From: JBPBPI01 sp050954885
GTDB lineage: Bacteria > Pseudomonadota > Alphaproteobacteria > Caedimonadales > Caedimonadaceae
Assembly (NCBI GenBank): GCA_050954885.1
Contig: JBPBPI010000098.1
Span: forward strand, 1 to 58,126
Length of the DNA: 58,126 bases
Direction: 5' to 3'
Part shown: positions 1 to 8,519 of the stretch, in pieces
How positions within the stretch are numbered: position 1 is the stretch's first letter
Layout: every line of letters starts with the position of its first letter
Notes under the pieces: model-generated
Seen by the model: the letters and a program-made list of their open reading frames with translations, nothing else
Told to the model about the DNA's origin: nothing
Databases searched by the model: none
Position numbers and translations under genes: made by a program

Positions 1-296
1 ACTCAGAAAGGACAGAGCCACCCCTTTAAACTTCTTACACAACCTAGATCATAATCTTGCCATTATGTAAAAACATAAACTCATTCAGCTATACCTGGGA
101 GCTTTCCAGCGATCGTGCCAATGCCACACGTCGCGCGCTCTTAGAATTTGGTCTTAAACCAGACCGGTTATTGTATGTGGCAGGACGCGCAGACACAGAA
201 CCTCTTAAAACATCACCCCCCTCGTCGGATCAGAATCGACGCATCAGTATCGTTTTACATCGCAGCGATCCGATCTCTTCTTCAAAAAAATCTTAA
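1..296 (+). pseudogene. MotB/OmpA-type C-terminal domain, broken fragment
   Basis: The last ~70 codons read as the end of a MotB-like OmpA domain: a WELSSDRANATRRAL helix, then a GRADTEPL segment and the NRRISIVL strand typical of the MotB C-terminus, which anchors flagellar stators to peptidoglycan. Upstream, the matching sequence (ending NLAIM) lies in another frame and meets TAA at about 67-69, and the peptidoglycan-binding GHTD motif expected here is not readable. Only a TTG at 57 could start the final frame. I infer a decayed gene. A sequencing error, or a true start outside the window with a frameshift, is the alternative. No other flagellar gene is present to support function. Confidence 0.55.
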
Positions 297-376
297 AATT
301 TATGGATACTCCCCATTGGATTTTAATTATTTTTCATGTAAATTTCTGATACATTCACAAAGATTTAGGAGTTTCT

Positions 377-640
377 ATGCTAGAGCCATCTGCACCCACG
401 ACCCATGTTGCCACCCTCTCTTTTGAAGAATCTCTTCGCGAGTTGGAAGGACTGGTACGCAGGTTAGAAGAGGGTCGTATTCCCTTAAAAGAAGCCATGA
501 CGTCTTACGAACGCGGCACAGCTTTAAGACGTCAATGTGAAAAACTATTGTCTGAAGCGCGGCTTAAAATTGATCAAATTGTCCAAGGCGAAGAAGGAAA
601 ATTGTCCACAGAACGTTCAACTCTTGAAGAAATGTTTTAA
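377..640 (+). CDS. xseB: Exodeoxyribonuclease VII small subunit
   Basis: 87 residues, the usual size for XseB, the small subunit that multimerises around XseA to form exonuclease VII, which degrades single-stranded DNA in mismatch repair and recombination. The core helical hairpin is clear: SFEESLRELEGLVRRLEEG, then a Y-x-RG-x-AL-x-R-x-CE segment (around residues 42-54) and a C-terminal helix. ATG at 377 has the ribosome site TTAGGAG eight bases upstream. It is monocistronic here, ending at a strong hairpin. XseA is not in this window. Confidence 0.93.
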   Translation: MLEPSAPTTHVATLSFEESLRELEGLVRRLEEGRIPLKEAMTSYERGTALRRQCEKLLSEARLKIDQIVQGEEGKLSTERSTLEEMF

Positions 641-652
641 TATTTTAAAGAT

Positions 653-677
653 AGTATCCTAAATTTTTTAGGATACT
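653..677. terminator. Bidirectional hairpin terminator
   Basis: An 11-base perfect inverted repeat (AGTATCCTAAA, three-base loop, then its complement) sits between the convergent xseB and DUF1013 genes. A T-rich stretch follows on the plus strand. Its position between two gene ends supports a shared terminator. Confidence 0.75.
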
Positions 678-687
678 ACTTTTATAT

Positions 688-1233
688 TTAAGATGCTTCT
701 CCCTCAGAAGCTGAGGTACCACGGTCTGCCCGTGCAACTGCCTCATCTAAATCAGTTTGAGAACAAAGCCCTAAAGTCACCGGGTGACGTGGCTTAATGT
801 TGGTTGAATTCCAATGAGATTTGGTTCGGATCGAATCAATTGTGGCTTTGGTGGTTCCCAAAAGACGAATCAATACTGTATCTGAAATTTCAGGATGATT
901 TTTAAGCACCCATGCAATGCCATCAGGTCGTTCTTTACGACGAGCAACAGGTGTGTATTTGCCCCCTGATTTTTTCTTCTGAGACAAATCTTGGAAAGGC
1001 GACAATTGCAAAACGGCATTGGAATCTTTGCTGGCGCGTTGAATTTCTTCTGCTGTCAATTGATTGTTCAAGATAGGATCAAAAGGGGCAAGTCCTATGC
1101 CAATTTCACCATCTGCCAAAGATTGAATTTCAAGAGGATGAAGGCCGCAAAAGACCGCAATTTGATCAAAAGTTAACGTCGTGTTTTCGACCAACCACAA
1201 AGCCGTTGCTTTGCGCATTAAAGGATATGCCAT
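688..1233 (-). CDS. DUF1013 family protein, TrcR-like cell-cycle transcriptional regulator
   Basis: 181 residues. The N-terminus (MAYPLMRKATALWLVENT, then TFDQIAVFCGLHPLEIQSLADGE) and the central ERPDGIAWVLKNHPE block are hallmarks of DUF1013, a family almost restricted to Alphaproteobacteria and annotated as TrcR-type cell-cycle regulators that associate with RNA polymerase. Two helix-turn-helix-like segments can be seen, around residues 20-40 and 108-135. ATG at 1233 has GGAGGAAG upstream, one of the best ribosome sites in the window. It is transcribed towards xseB. Family assignment is firm; the regulatory role comes from the family and is not visible in the sequence. Confidence 0.9.
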   Translation of the reverse strand: MAYPLMRKATALWLVENTTLTFDQIAVFCGLHPLEIQSLADGEIGIGLAPFDPILNNQLTAEEIQRASKDSNAVLQLSPFQDLSQKKKSGGKYTPVARRKERPDGIAWVLKNHPEISDTVLIRLLGTTKATIDSIRTKSHWNSTNIKPRHPVTLGLCSQTDLDEAVARADRGTSASEGEAS

Positions 1234-1328
1234 TGTCTTCCTCCTCCGCGATTTTTGCGGGATATCATTGTTTAAATTATGTTCATAAATTCTTCTATAA
1301 AGGCCTAGGCATGAAAATAATCATCAAG

Positions 1329-2414
1329 TCACGGTTCATCACCCAAACAAATATTGAGGCCTCGTGCTGTGTGAACTAAATTTTCATGGGGATCAACCAC
1401 GCGATTGACTTTGATAGCATCCAAAATGGGTACATCAATAACCCTGCGATTTTGCCAAGCAACCATGCGATCATATTTGTTTTGTGCAATAAGATCAACT
1501 GCACAAACACCAAAAGAAGAGGCTAAAATACGATCAGAGGCAATAGGGGGCGCGCCTCGTTGCACATGACCCAACACCGTAAACCGAGTCTCTGCTTTGG
1601 TACGTGATGAAATTTGCGCACTTAAGTAATGTCCGATACCACCATATCGCGCTTGTCCGTTGGCGTATTGAATTTCTAGGGGCGTGTTATCTTCTGTTTT
1701 GACAGCCTCAGCCACCACCAGTAAAGCAAATTTCCGATCTGTTTTTAAAATATTTTCAATTTTTTGAACGATATGATCAAGCTTATAAGAAATTTCAGGA
1801 ATCAAAATAATATCAGCACCCCCTGCAATGCCTGCAGATAATGCAATATGGCCTGCATCTCGTCCCATAACCTCTAGGATCATCACCCGGTCGTGGCTTG
1901 CGGCCGTTGGCTGAAGTCGATCGAGAGCTTCGGTAGCAATTTCAACAGCGGTTGTAAAGCCAATCGAGCTTTCAGTGACATCCAAATCATTGTCGATGGT
2001 TTTGGGAATACCAATAAAGGGCATATTAGCTTTGGCCATTACATCTCTTAAAATTCTTAAGCTGCCATCGCCACCAATGCCAATGATCGCCTCAAGACCC
2101 AATGAGCGACAACCATCGATAAATTCTTGGCTACGATCTTTCACTGTTTTGTCGTCCATGACATAAGCCAACGGATTGCCTTTGGTGGTTGACCCCAACA
2201 TTGTCCCGCCAGACCTTTGAATTGGTCCTTCAAAAGTTTTTAAATCCAATTTTTGATAATCAACAGGATTTTTTAAAAGTCCCTCAGTTCCCTGTCGAAT
2301 GCCATAAACTTCCCAGCCATAGCTTTGAATTGCCCGCAATGTGACTGCCCGCAGCACAGCATTTAAGCCAGCACAATCGCCTCCACTTGTCAAAATACCA
2401 ATACGTTTTGTCAT
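1329..2414 (-). CDS. pfkA: 6-phosphofructokinase
   Basis: 361 residues of the PFK-A family, phosphorylating fructose-6-phosphate in glycolysis. The N-terminal nucleotide loop is GILTSGGDCAGLN. The phosphate-donor site is GGDGS (residues 114-118), where Gly at the key position favours ATP over pyrophosphate (PPi enzymes carry Asp there). The catalytic motif is PKTIDND (137-143), with Lys where E. coli PfkA has Gly, as in the longer 'group III' enzymes. MGRDAGHIA follows. Divergent from the DUF465 gene. Donor preference is inferred from one residue and not certain. A PFK suggests a working upper glycolysis, which many Rickettsiales lack. Confidence 0.9.
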   Translation of the reverse strand: MTKRIGILTSGGDCAGLNAVLRAVTLRAIQSYGWEVYGIRQGTEGLLKNPVDYQKLDLKTFEGPIQRSGGTMLGSTTKGNPLAYVMDDKTVKDRSQEFIDGCRSLGLEAIIGIGGDGSLRILRDVMAKANMPFIGIPKTIDNDLDVTESSIGFTTAVEIATEALDRLQPTAASHDRVMILEVMGRDAGHIALSAGIAGGADIILIPEISYKLDHIVQKIENILKTDRKFALLVVAEAVKTEDNTPLEIQYANGQARYGGIGHYLSAQISSRTKAETRFTVLGHVQRGAPPIASDRILASSFGVCAVDLIAQNKYDRMVAWQNRRVIDVPILDAIKVNRVVDPHENLVHTARGLNICLGDEP

Positions 2415-2554
2415 AAAATTACTCTTGCTCTATGAATTGCTATTCAAACGTTATATCATTTGTTATAAACAGCGCAAGAAGGCTTACGATATTTCCTTCG
2501 TACCTGTTCGTAAAATAGCAATTATACCTTTAAAAGTGAGTGTTAACGCAACCC

Positions 2555-2755
2555 ATGGACCAACAAGAGATTCTACACAATCAGCTGGGAAAGCTTAATG
2601 AAGAGCATCGGGAACTCGATCTTTTGATTGAGAAATTGAGAAATGAAACAATTGTGAATCAAATTGCGGTTCAGCGTTTGAAAAAACGTAAATTGTTATT
2701 GAAAGACCAAATGTTGCGAATTCAAAGCAGACTTCTGCCTGATATTATCGCCTAA
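2555..2755 (+). CDS. DUF465 (YdcH-like) small helical protein
   Basis: About 66 residues forming a helical hairpin: LNEEHRELDLLIEKL, then AVQRLKKRKLLLKDQM. This is the DUF465/YdcH pattern of small cytoplasmic alphaproteobacterial proteins of unknown function, often duplicated near housekeeping genes. I prefer ATG at 2555 because family members begin just before this first helix. An in-frame GTG at 2540 would add five residues. Neither start has a strong ribosome site. Divergent from pfkA. Confidence 0.75.
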   Translation: MDQQEILHNQLGKLNEEHRELDLLIEKLRNETIVNQIAVQRLKKRKLLLKDQMLRIQSRLLPDIIA

Positions 2756-2869
2756 CTTTTTAATTTTGGTCTTATTTATTTAAAAAATGAAACCATTATA
2801 TAAACAACAGTGTTACTCATGCTTACCGTATTTTTATGTAATAGATTTTAAACCCCGAATAGTTTTGTC

Positions 2870-3493
2870 ATGTTTGATCTTACATCCTTCATAAGTTTGG
2901 CCACAATTAATTTACTCGCACTTATCAGCCCTGGCCCTGATTTTGCCATCGTTGTGAAAAACAGCATTCGGTATTCGCGCAAAAATGCTCTTCTAACAGC
3001 TTTGGGAATTACACTGGGAGATCTAGTATACGTCACATCTTCCGTATTGGGTCTGGGGTTGATTATACAAGAAAATAATTGGGTGTTATCAATTTTAAAA
3101 TATTTGGGGGCCGGTTACCTACTGTACATCGGATTTAAAAATATCAGGGCAAAGAAAACGCAAAAAACAGATGTTTATCATCATTCTAAAACAGAGATTT
3201 CATCTTTGAAGGCCATAGGTTCTGGTTTTTATACAACCCTTTTGAATCCCAAATGTTTTCTTTATTTTGTGAGTATATTTTCCGTCTTTATTACACCTGA
3301 TACGACATCATCTGTTAAAATTTTATACATTATTCTCATTGCAGGCCAAGCTTTGCTATGGTTTAGCTTTGTCGCCTTCTGTTTGTCCCACAAGCGTGCC
3401 AAAGAAAAATTTAATTCAATTGGCTATTTAATTGACCGCATCACAGGTGCCATCTTTATTGTCTTTGGACTTAAATTAATTTTATTTCCTTAA
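2870..3493 (+). CDS. LysE/RhtB family amino-acid exporter
   Basis: 207 residues, typical for LysE/RhtB translocators, inner-membrane exporters of amino acids. The diagnostic PGPDFAIVVKNS motif follows the first membrane helix (residues 20-31), and about six hydrophobic segments can be counted. A positively charged loop (KNIRAKKTQK) follows the third helix, as usual in the family. No ribosome site is obvious before ATG 2870. Substrate cannot be read from sequence. It converges on the LysR-like gene. Confidence 0.88.
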   Translation: MFDLTSFISLATINLLALISPGPDFAIVVKNSIRYSRKNALLTALGITLGDLVYVTSSVLGLGLIIQENNWVLSILKYLGAGYLLYIGFKNIRAKKTQKTDVYHHSKTEISSLKAIGSGFYTTLLNPKCFLYFVSIFSVFITPDTTSSVKILYIILIAGQALLWFSFVAFCLSHKRAKEKFNSIGYLIDRITGAIFIVFGLKLILFP

Positions 3494-3510
3494 AAATGTT
3501 ATCTGTTCAG

Positions 3511-4047
3511 TCACGTCTCAATTGGTTTTTTCTTTTTTAAGTTTTGTTTAACATAAGAATTGAGAGCTTCAAAAGATTCAGCTCCTTGGGATATTTGAGC
3601 CATAATCATGGTACCGGTGGGCGTCAGCGTTGTGATTGAGGTGGGTCGTGCCGTGCGGCGCACTATGAGCCTTTTGCCCAACATTTTTTCAAGCTTTTGA
3701 ATGATGCGGCTGATGGATGACTGTGAGGTGTAAAGATAGCCCTCAGCTTCGGTAAAACCGCCGGCCTTAACCACATAGTAGAAGGTACGCCAGTAATTCC
3801 AATCGATGCGGATCACCGCGGGCGATGGTTGAGGCAACGGTTTGGCAGGACGTGCTTTCTTTACTTTAACTTTCTTTGGCGCAACCCCTAAGTCGCCGCC
3901 ATAATCATAGTCAAAGCGATCTTGCTTCAGCTCTTGTGTCAGATCTTTAAAATGTTGATAGGTTACGTGATCCGACAAGTTGTCGTCTTTGTCCAAGTAC
4001 AGGGGCTGAGTTAAGGCTCTGGGATCGTTTTTGTATTGTGTATCCAT
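3511..4047 (-). CDS. LysR-type helix-turn-helix protein without effector domain
   Basis: 178 residues from ATG 4047, which has AAGGA ten bases upstream; an upstream in-frame ATG (4089) lacks one. The first ~75 residues are acidic and low in complexity, then comes a Lys/Pro-rich linker (KKVKVKKARPAKPLP). The C-terminal ~85 residues are a LysR DNA-binding domain: WRTFYYVVKAGGFTEAEGYL, SQSSISRIIQKLEKMLGKRL and the TPTG wing. The order is reversed relative to classic LysR proteins, and no substrate-binding domain follows. It is probably a DNA-binding protein that does not sense a small molecule in the usual LysR way. Targets unknown. Confidence 0.75.
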   Translation of the reverse strand: MDTQYKNDPRALTQPLYLDKDDNLSDHVTYQHFKDLTQELKQDRFDYDYGGDLGVAPKKVKVKKARPAKPLPQPSPAVIRIDWNYWRTFYYVVKAGGFTEAEGYLYTSQSSISRIIQKLEKMLGKRLIVRRTARPTSITTLTPTGTMIMAQISQGAESFEALNSYVKQNLKKKKPIET

Positions 4048-4224
4048 GATGTAATGTTCCTTGTGAAAAGAACAGCGAGAAGCCACCAAGCACAGGTCAA
4101 AGATTAACTTAAAGATTTAGTAAAAAATCAAATTAAATAATAATCCAAGATTTAAATGACCAAGTTTATCCAGAGTAATTTGCATAAATCACTGACTTCC
4201 CGCTGCACTATGTTGTGTCAACAG

Positions 4225-4410
4225 CTAAGAAGTTATAAACCTTGGGTCACCGATTCTTGAAAAGATGGCAAATAACCAACGATTTTTGGCGCAAAACAAC
4301 GCTATATAATCATGAAAATTCACACGATACTTGGGTGTTTTTGAGCGATAAAATTTATGGATATTTGTTTGCGTTGCAAGAGGTGATGTGGATATAATAC
4401 GTCCAGCCAT
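4225..4410 (-). CDS. Small ORF of unknown function
   Basis: A 61-residue ORF with no family I recognise. It is listed because ATG 4410 has a good ribosome site (AGAAGGAAG, five bases upstream) and the stretch 4048-4662 holds no other gene. Composition is mixed, with aromatic residues near the C-terminus (DYIALFCAKNRWLFAIF), and there is no signal peptide. It could be a real small protein, the 5' remnant of a lost gene, or chance. Confidence 0.3.
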   Translation of the reverse strand: MAGRIISTSPLATQTNIHKFYRSKTPKYRVNFHDYIALFCAKNRWLFAIFSRIGDPRFITS

Positions 4411-4482
4411 AATGACTTCCTTCTACTTTTAGTCGTTTTGGTCAGCACCTGACATTTGTTAGTACCATTTGTCATATGCGCA

Positions 4483-4513
4483 GTGGGATTGAGATTTTAT
4501 GTCTTGGTCCCAC
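4483..4513. repeat. Intergenic hairpin repeat, copy A
   Basis: GTGGGA at the left pairs with TCCCAC at the right, and the stem extends two more wobble pairs around a loop containing TTTTATGTCT. A close copy lies at 6185-6215. The similarity runs on into the flank: CAATCAAAAA or TAATCAAAAA, then CTTCAT or CCTCATG. The two copies bracket the Sel1 gene at 4663-6135. Confidence 0.7.
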
Positions 4514-4662
4514 TTGTTTCTATAATCAAAAAACCTCATGCCTTTTGATCATCCTTAAGATACGTGCATTCCATACAAAATTGCAAGCATAATTGTACAT
4601 ACCTTCAAAATCAGTTATTGGGTTATTTATATTTACATTTTTTAATATTCGAAAGGTATTTC

Positions 4663-6135
4663 ATGAAAAATTTAATAAGGAAAATATCCATTTTCTCTGT
4701 ACTGGCATTTATTACGACTCAAGGTCTAACTTTGCACGCAACTGAAAATGAACCAAATTTTGAACAAGACATAAAATTTTCTAAACTTGTCGAAGATATT
4801 TTGCAGAAATTTAAAATTGGACAATATGTTTCTAAAATCTCTCTAAATCATATAAAAAATAACAATTTAGAAGAACTCAAGCAAATTGATTTAGCTATTA
4901 TGCCCAATCATGATTTGTTTGACAGTTGGATCATTATACTGATCATGACTTTTCCAAAAGATTCTGGATTTGATCGCAGCTTAAAATTAGCGAAAGAAAA
5001 AGGCGAAAGTGAGACTGCCACACCTGCGTCTCAAAATAATCTTGGATATATGTATCAACATGGAAAAGGTGTTGATCAAAATTCAAAAAAAGCTGTTGAA
5101 TGGTATCAAAAAGCAGCCAGGCAAAAAAATGCAAATACTCAAAATAATCTTGGATATATGTATCAACATGGAGAGGGTGTTGATCAAGATTTTAAAAAAG
5201 CTTTTGAATGGTATCAAAAAGCAGCTGAGCAAGGATTTGCGATTGCTCAATTTAATCTTGGATACATGTACTTTAAAGGACAAGGAATTGATCAAGATTT
5301 AGCCCAATCTCTTAAATGGTGTTTAAAAAGTTTTAAAAATAAAGATAAATGTTTAGATCTTGAAGATAATTTAAAGAACATAATAAAAGAGCTTGTCACT
5401 TTTGTATTACCAACCATCATACTTGAACATGAAATAGACCTCATGGCCAATCAAAAAACACTGAAAAATAATATTGAAGCTTACTTGGTATTACATGAGA
5501 TCGAAAAAGGCATTAACCGAGCGGGTTCATCTTTTAAAGAAAGCCAACATGCGATTCCTTCTTTCTTCAAATCTTATCAAGAAATTATAGCTTTTGAAGA
5601 AATTGTACTTAAGGTAATCAAAGCTTATGATCAACCTGGTTTTATGGTGACTTGCTTGCAACCTAAAGACACAGACGCGTTTAAATCCAGCAAATGTCCG
5701 GACATTAAATATTATGAACTGCCAGGTCAATCTTACCTCACCTTTGGCAAAGACAATATTGAGATGGCCGATTGGTTGATGGACATTATTTTAAATACAG
5801 GTAAAGTTTTATCTTACAATAAAACCATTTCTGACATTTTAAGCGTCCAAAATGGAATCTTAGCAAGTTACCAAATAGAAGTTGAAATAAGCGATCTGGC
5901 CAAAGCTTTAAACAGGCAACATATATCGCGCCTGCAGTTAATGTCAGACGATCCATCTGATGAATTAACACATCAAGTCAAACTCATTAAAAAAATTGAA
6001 GAACATGAAGAAGTTTTAACTCAATTACAAGAAATGCCGCAATATTTAAAAGATTTACTTATTAAAGGTGCGCCTTACCGCAACAAGCAATTCTTGAAAA
6101 AAGAAGATTATATTGAATCAATTTTTAAGGATTAA
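4663..6135 (+). CDS. Secreted Sel1-repeat protein
   Basis: 490 residues from ATG 4663 (GAAAGG upstream). A more upstream ATG at 4564 would bury the signal peptide, so I reject it. Residues 1-27 form a Sec signal peptide. Three Sel1 repeats follow (around 120-225), each of the form NLGYMYQHGxGVDQDxxKAxEWYQKAA; the first two are near-identical in DNA with a 108-base period. The remaining ~260 residues are helical and match no family I know, but the protein at 39465-41081 has a similar layout with a Cys-x-KS/YLTF-type segment, so they are paralogues. Sel1 repeats bind proteins; a periplasmic or host-directed role is inferred. Confidence 0.8.
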   Translation: MKNLIRKISIFSVLAFITTQGLTLHATENEPNFEQDIKFSKLVEDILQKFKIGQYVSKISLNHIKNNNLEELKQIDLAIMPNHDLFDSWIIILIMTFPKDSGFDRSLKLAKEKGESETATPASQNNLGYMYQHGKGVDQNSKKAVEWYQKAARQKNANTQNNLGYMYQHGEGVDQDFKKAFEWYQKAAEQGFAIAQFNLGYMYFKGQGIDQDLAQSLKWCLKSFKNKDKCLDLEDNLKNIIKELVTFVLPTIILEHEIDLMANQKTLKNNIEAYLVLHEIEKGINRAGSSFKESQHAIPSFFKSYQEIIAFEEIVLKVIKAYDQPGFMVTCLQPKDTDAFKSSKCPDIKYYELPGQSYLTFGKDNIEMADWLMDIILNTGKVLSYNKTISDILSVQNGILASYQIEVEISDLAKALNRQHISRLQLMSDDPSDELTHQVKLIKKIEEHEEVLTQLQEMPQYLKDLLIKGAPYRNKQFLKKEDYIESIFKD

Positions 6136-6184
6136 GATAGATTATTTGAACAAAACTTAAATAAATTATTACTTAATTATAATC

Positions 6185-6215
6185 GTGGGATCGAGGTTTT
6201 ATGTCTGGATCCCAT
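6185..6215. repeat. Intergenic hairpin repeat, copy B
   Basis: GTGGGATC pairs with GATCCCAT around a loop with TTTTATGTCT; a run of T follows. It is the second copy of the repeat at 4483-4513 and lies between the convergent Sel1 and methyltransferase genes, so it may also end transcription. The shared flank runs to the 3' end of the methyltransferase gene. Confidence 0.7.
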
Positions 6216-6236
6216 TTTTTATTCAATCAAAAAGCT

Positions 6237-6986
6237 TCATTTCTTTTTATGATCACAAAGTTGATCCGTGGTAGGAATTGGCGTTGGCACAAAGATTGAC
6301 GGACGCCAAGTACGGGGGGATTCCAGACTTAGAGAAGCAATTTGTTTGGATGTCTCCATCAAGGTAACCCCGCCCCATTTTTTGATCCAGGCAGATCCTA
6401 AATGTTCAAAAGAATCAGAAAATTGTAGCAATACTTTGGAATTTAATGGCGGGGCAAAAAGGGCATATTTGGGTTTATAAGGGGTGAACAAACTTTTTTC
6501 CATTAAGCCAAAAAGTTGACGTCCTGAATAAGGTTTGCCATGTCCAAAAGGCGTTAAAGGATTACGTGCCCAAAAACCACGCCGGTTGGGCACAATGATT
6601 AAAAGCCGACCGCCATCTACCAAAACGCGCCATGCTTCACGAAAAAGTTGAGATGGATTATCAGAATGTTCCAAGGCATGAACCATCAAAATTCGATCAA
6701 CAGAATTGTCCAACAAAGGCAAATAATCGGCTGGTGTTAAAGCTACTAGGTTGGCCTTGTTTTTAGGCCAAGGTATGGCCCCTTGAGAACACGGCATCAA
6801 GCCAATGACACGAGAGGCGGTTTGAAGGTAACGGTCGATATAAGGCGTTGCATAGCCATAACCCACGATCACATCACCAGCACCATCCGACCAAAATTGC
6901 GTTATTTTATGGTCAATATATCGATAGGCCGTCTGTCCCAATCGGGTTTGATAAAATTTGCAAATATCAGAAATATCAAAGTTCAT
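6237..6986 (-). CDS. Class I SAM-dependent methyltransferase (type 11)
   Basis: 249 residues from ATG 6986, which has GGTAG about nine bases upstream; a TTG two codons earlier is possible. The fold is a degenerate class I methyltransferase: VIVGYGYATPYIDRYL replaces the usual glycine-rich SAM loop, then LPLLDNSVDRILMVHALEH (motif II region) and REAWRVLVDGGRLLIIVPN. This family is common in Alphaproteobacteria and is usually of unknown substrate. The stop falls at the edge of hairpin repeat B. Divergent from phrB. Confidence 0.85.
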   Translation of the reverse strand: MNFDISDICKFYQTRLGQTAYRYIDHKITQFWSDGAGDVIVGYGYATPYIDRYLQTASRVIGLMPCSQGAIPWPKNKANLVALTPADYLPLLDNSVDRILMVHALEHSDNPSQLFREAWRVLVDGGRLLIIVPNRRGFWARNPLTPFGHGKPYSGRQLFGLMEKSLFTPYKPKYALFAPPLNSKVLLQFSDSFEHLGSAWIKKWGGVTLMETSKQIASLSLESPRTWRPSIFVPTPIPTTDQLCDHKKK

Positions 6987-7067
6987 ACTCAAAATCTACC
7001 ACAGCTAGGAAAGAATGAAAGAATGGTTTATGATTTAACACTCAAATAATTTGATGAAAGAAAGTTC

Positions 7068-8519
7068 GTGACAGCCACGCTTTTATGGCTTCGACAAGAT
7101 CTGCGGCTTCAAGACAATCAAGCTTTACAACAAGCGTGTCTGCGCAATCTTCCGATTATTCCACTTTATATTTTAGATACCACGACGTCAAAACCTTGGG
7201 CCATGGGTGGGGCACAGCAATGGTGGCTTCATCATTCTCTCATCAGTTTGGGCAAATCTTTTGAGGAAAAAGGGTTAAAGCTTATTTTGCGGCGTGGCAA
7301 TCCTCTTGAAATTTTAAAAGATGTTTTAAAGGAGACTCAAGCCTCAGCCCTTTATTGGAATCGTTGTTATCAACCCTATACAATTGAGCGTGATCGCGCC
7401 TTAAAAACTCATTTTAAACAGGTCGGGATCGAAGTTGAAAGTTTCAATAGTTTTTTGCTGTTTGAGCCATGGACAATTTTAACTTATAAAAAAGAACCCA
7501 TCAGAGTTTATCGCTATTTTTGGAAAGCGTGCTTAAAAAATAAGACACCAGATCCGCCGGTTGAGGTTCCCAATACTTTGCTGCCTTTTGCAGGAAATGT
7601 TGCCTCAGATCAACTACAAGATTGGAATTTGTTGCCCAAAATATCTTGGGATGTTGGCTTTGGTCAAGAGTGGCAACCAGGAGAACAAGGGGCGCAGTCA
7701 AGATTGTCTGAATTTGTGGAAACAAACGCTTTGGTAAATTATAGACAAGACCGAAGTCGGCCCGACTATCATGGCTCGTCAAAGTTATCCCCACATTTGC
7801 ATTTTGGCGAGATAGGGCCACGACAAATTTGGTCTCGGATTCATCAATTAGGTGAATCGTCGAGTGGTGCTAAAAAATATTTGCGCGAAATTGGGTGGCG
7901 AGAATTTTGTGCTTATTTGCTTTATCATTTTCCGACCTTTCCCGATCAACCCTTTCAATCAAAATTCACCAAAATTAAATGGCAACATTCGCAAGAATCT
8001 TTAACATGCTGGCAAAAAGGATGCACAGGATATCCGATTGTTGATGCAGGGATGCGTCAATTGTGGTATACAGGATGGATGCATAATCGCGTTCGAATGA
8101 TTATGGCTTCTTTTTTGTGTAAACATTTGTTGGTTGACTGGACTTATGGCGAAAAGTGGTTTTGGGACACATTGGTTGATGCAGACCTTGCAAGCAATGC
8201 GATCAACTGGCAATGGGTTGTGGGGAGCGGCATCAGTGCCTCATCTTATGTTCGGATTTTTAATCCTATCCTTCAGGGTGAAAAATTTGATCCTGAGGGC
8301 AATTATGTCCGAACCTGGGTGCCCGAGCTTAAAAATTTACCCAAATCCTATATTCACCAACCTTGGGCAGCAACCGAAGATATTTTACAAAAAGCCGGCA
8401 TTGTTTTAGGACAAGATTATCCAAGGCCCATTGTTGAACATACCAAGGCGCGACGAACAGCCCTTGAATTTTACGGAGATAAGAAGAAAATTAAGGATAA
8501 TACCCATGACGCAACTTAA
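7068..8519 (+). CDS. phrB: Deoxyribodipyrimidine photolyase (cryptochrome/photolyase family)
   Basis: 483 residues starting at GTG 7068 (GAAAG upstream). It repairs UV-induced pyrimidine dimers with FADH- and light. The N-terminal alpha/beta domain begins LLWLRQDLRLQDNQAL. The FAD-binding core is clear: YLREIGWREFCAYLL, GYPIVDAGMRQLW, TGWMHNRVRMIMASFL and NAINWQWVVGSG. The Trp pairs of the electron chain and the CPD-binding NWQW are present. The last 14 bases overlap the SemiSWEET gene, suggesting co-translation. Light-dependent repair is unusual for a strictly internal symbiont, so the host may be lit or the bacterium may have a free stage. Confidence 0.93.
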   Translation: MTATLLWLRQDLRLQDNQALQQACLRNLPIIPLYILDTTTSKPWAMGGAQQWWLHHSLISLGKSFEEKGLKLILRRGNPLEILKDVLKETQASALYWNRCYQPYTIERDRALKTHFKQVGIEVESFNSFLLFEPWTILTYKKEPIRVYRYFWKACLKNKTPDPPVEVPNTLLPFAGNVASDQLQDWNLLPKISWDVGFGQEWQPGEQGAQSRLSEFVETNALVNYRQDRSRPDYHGSSKLSPHLHFGEIGPRQIWSRIHQLGESSSGAKKYLREIGWREFCAYLLYHFPTFPDQPFQSKFTKIKWQHSQESLTCWQKGCTGYPIVDAGMRQLWYTGWMHNRVRMIMASFLCKHLLVDWTYGEKWFWDTLVDADLASNAINWQWVVGSGISASSYVRIFNPILQGEKFDPEGNYVRTWVPELKNLPKSYIHQPWAATEDILQKAGIVLGQDYPRPIVEHTKARRTALEFYGDKKKIKDNTHDAT

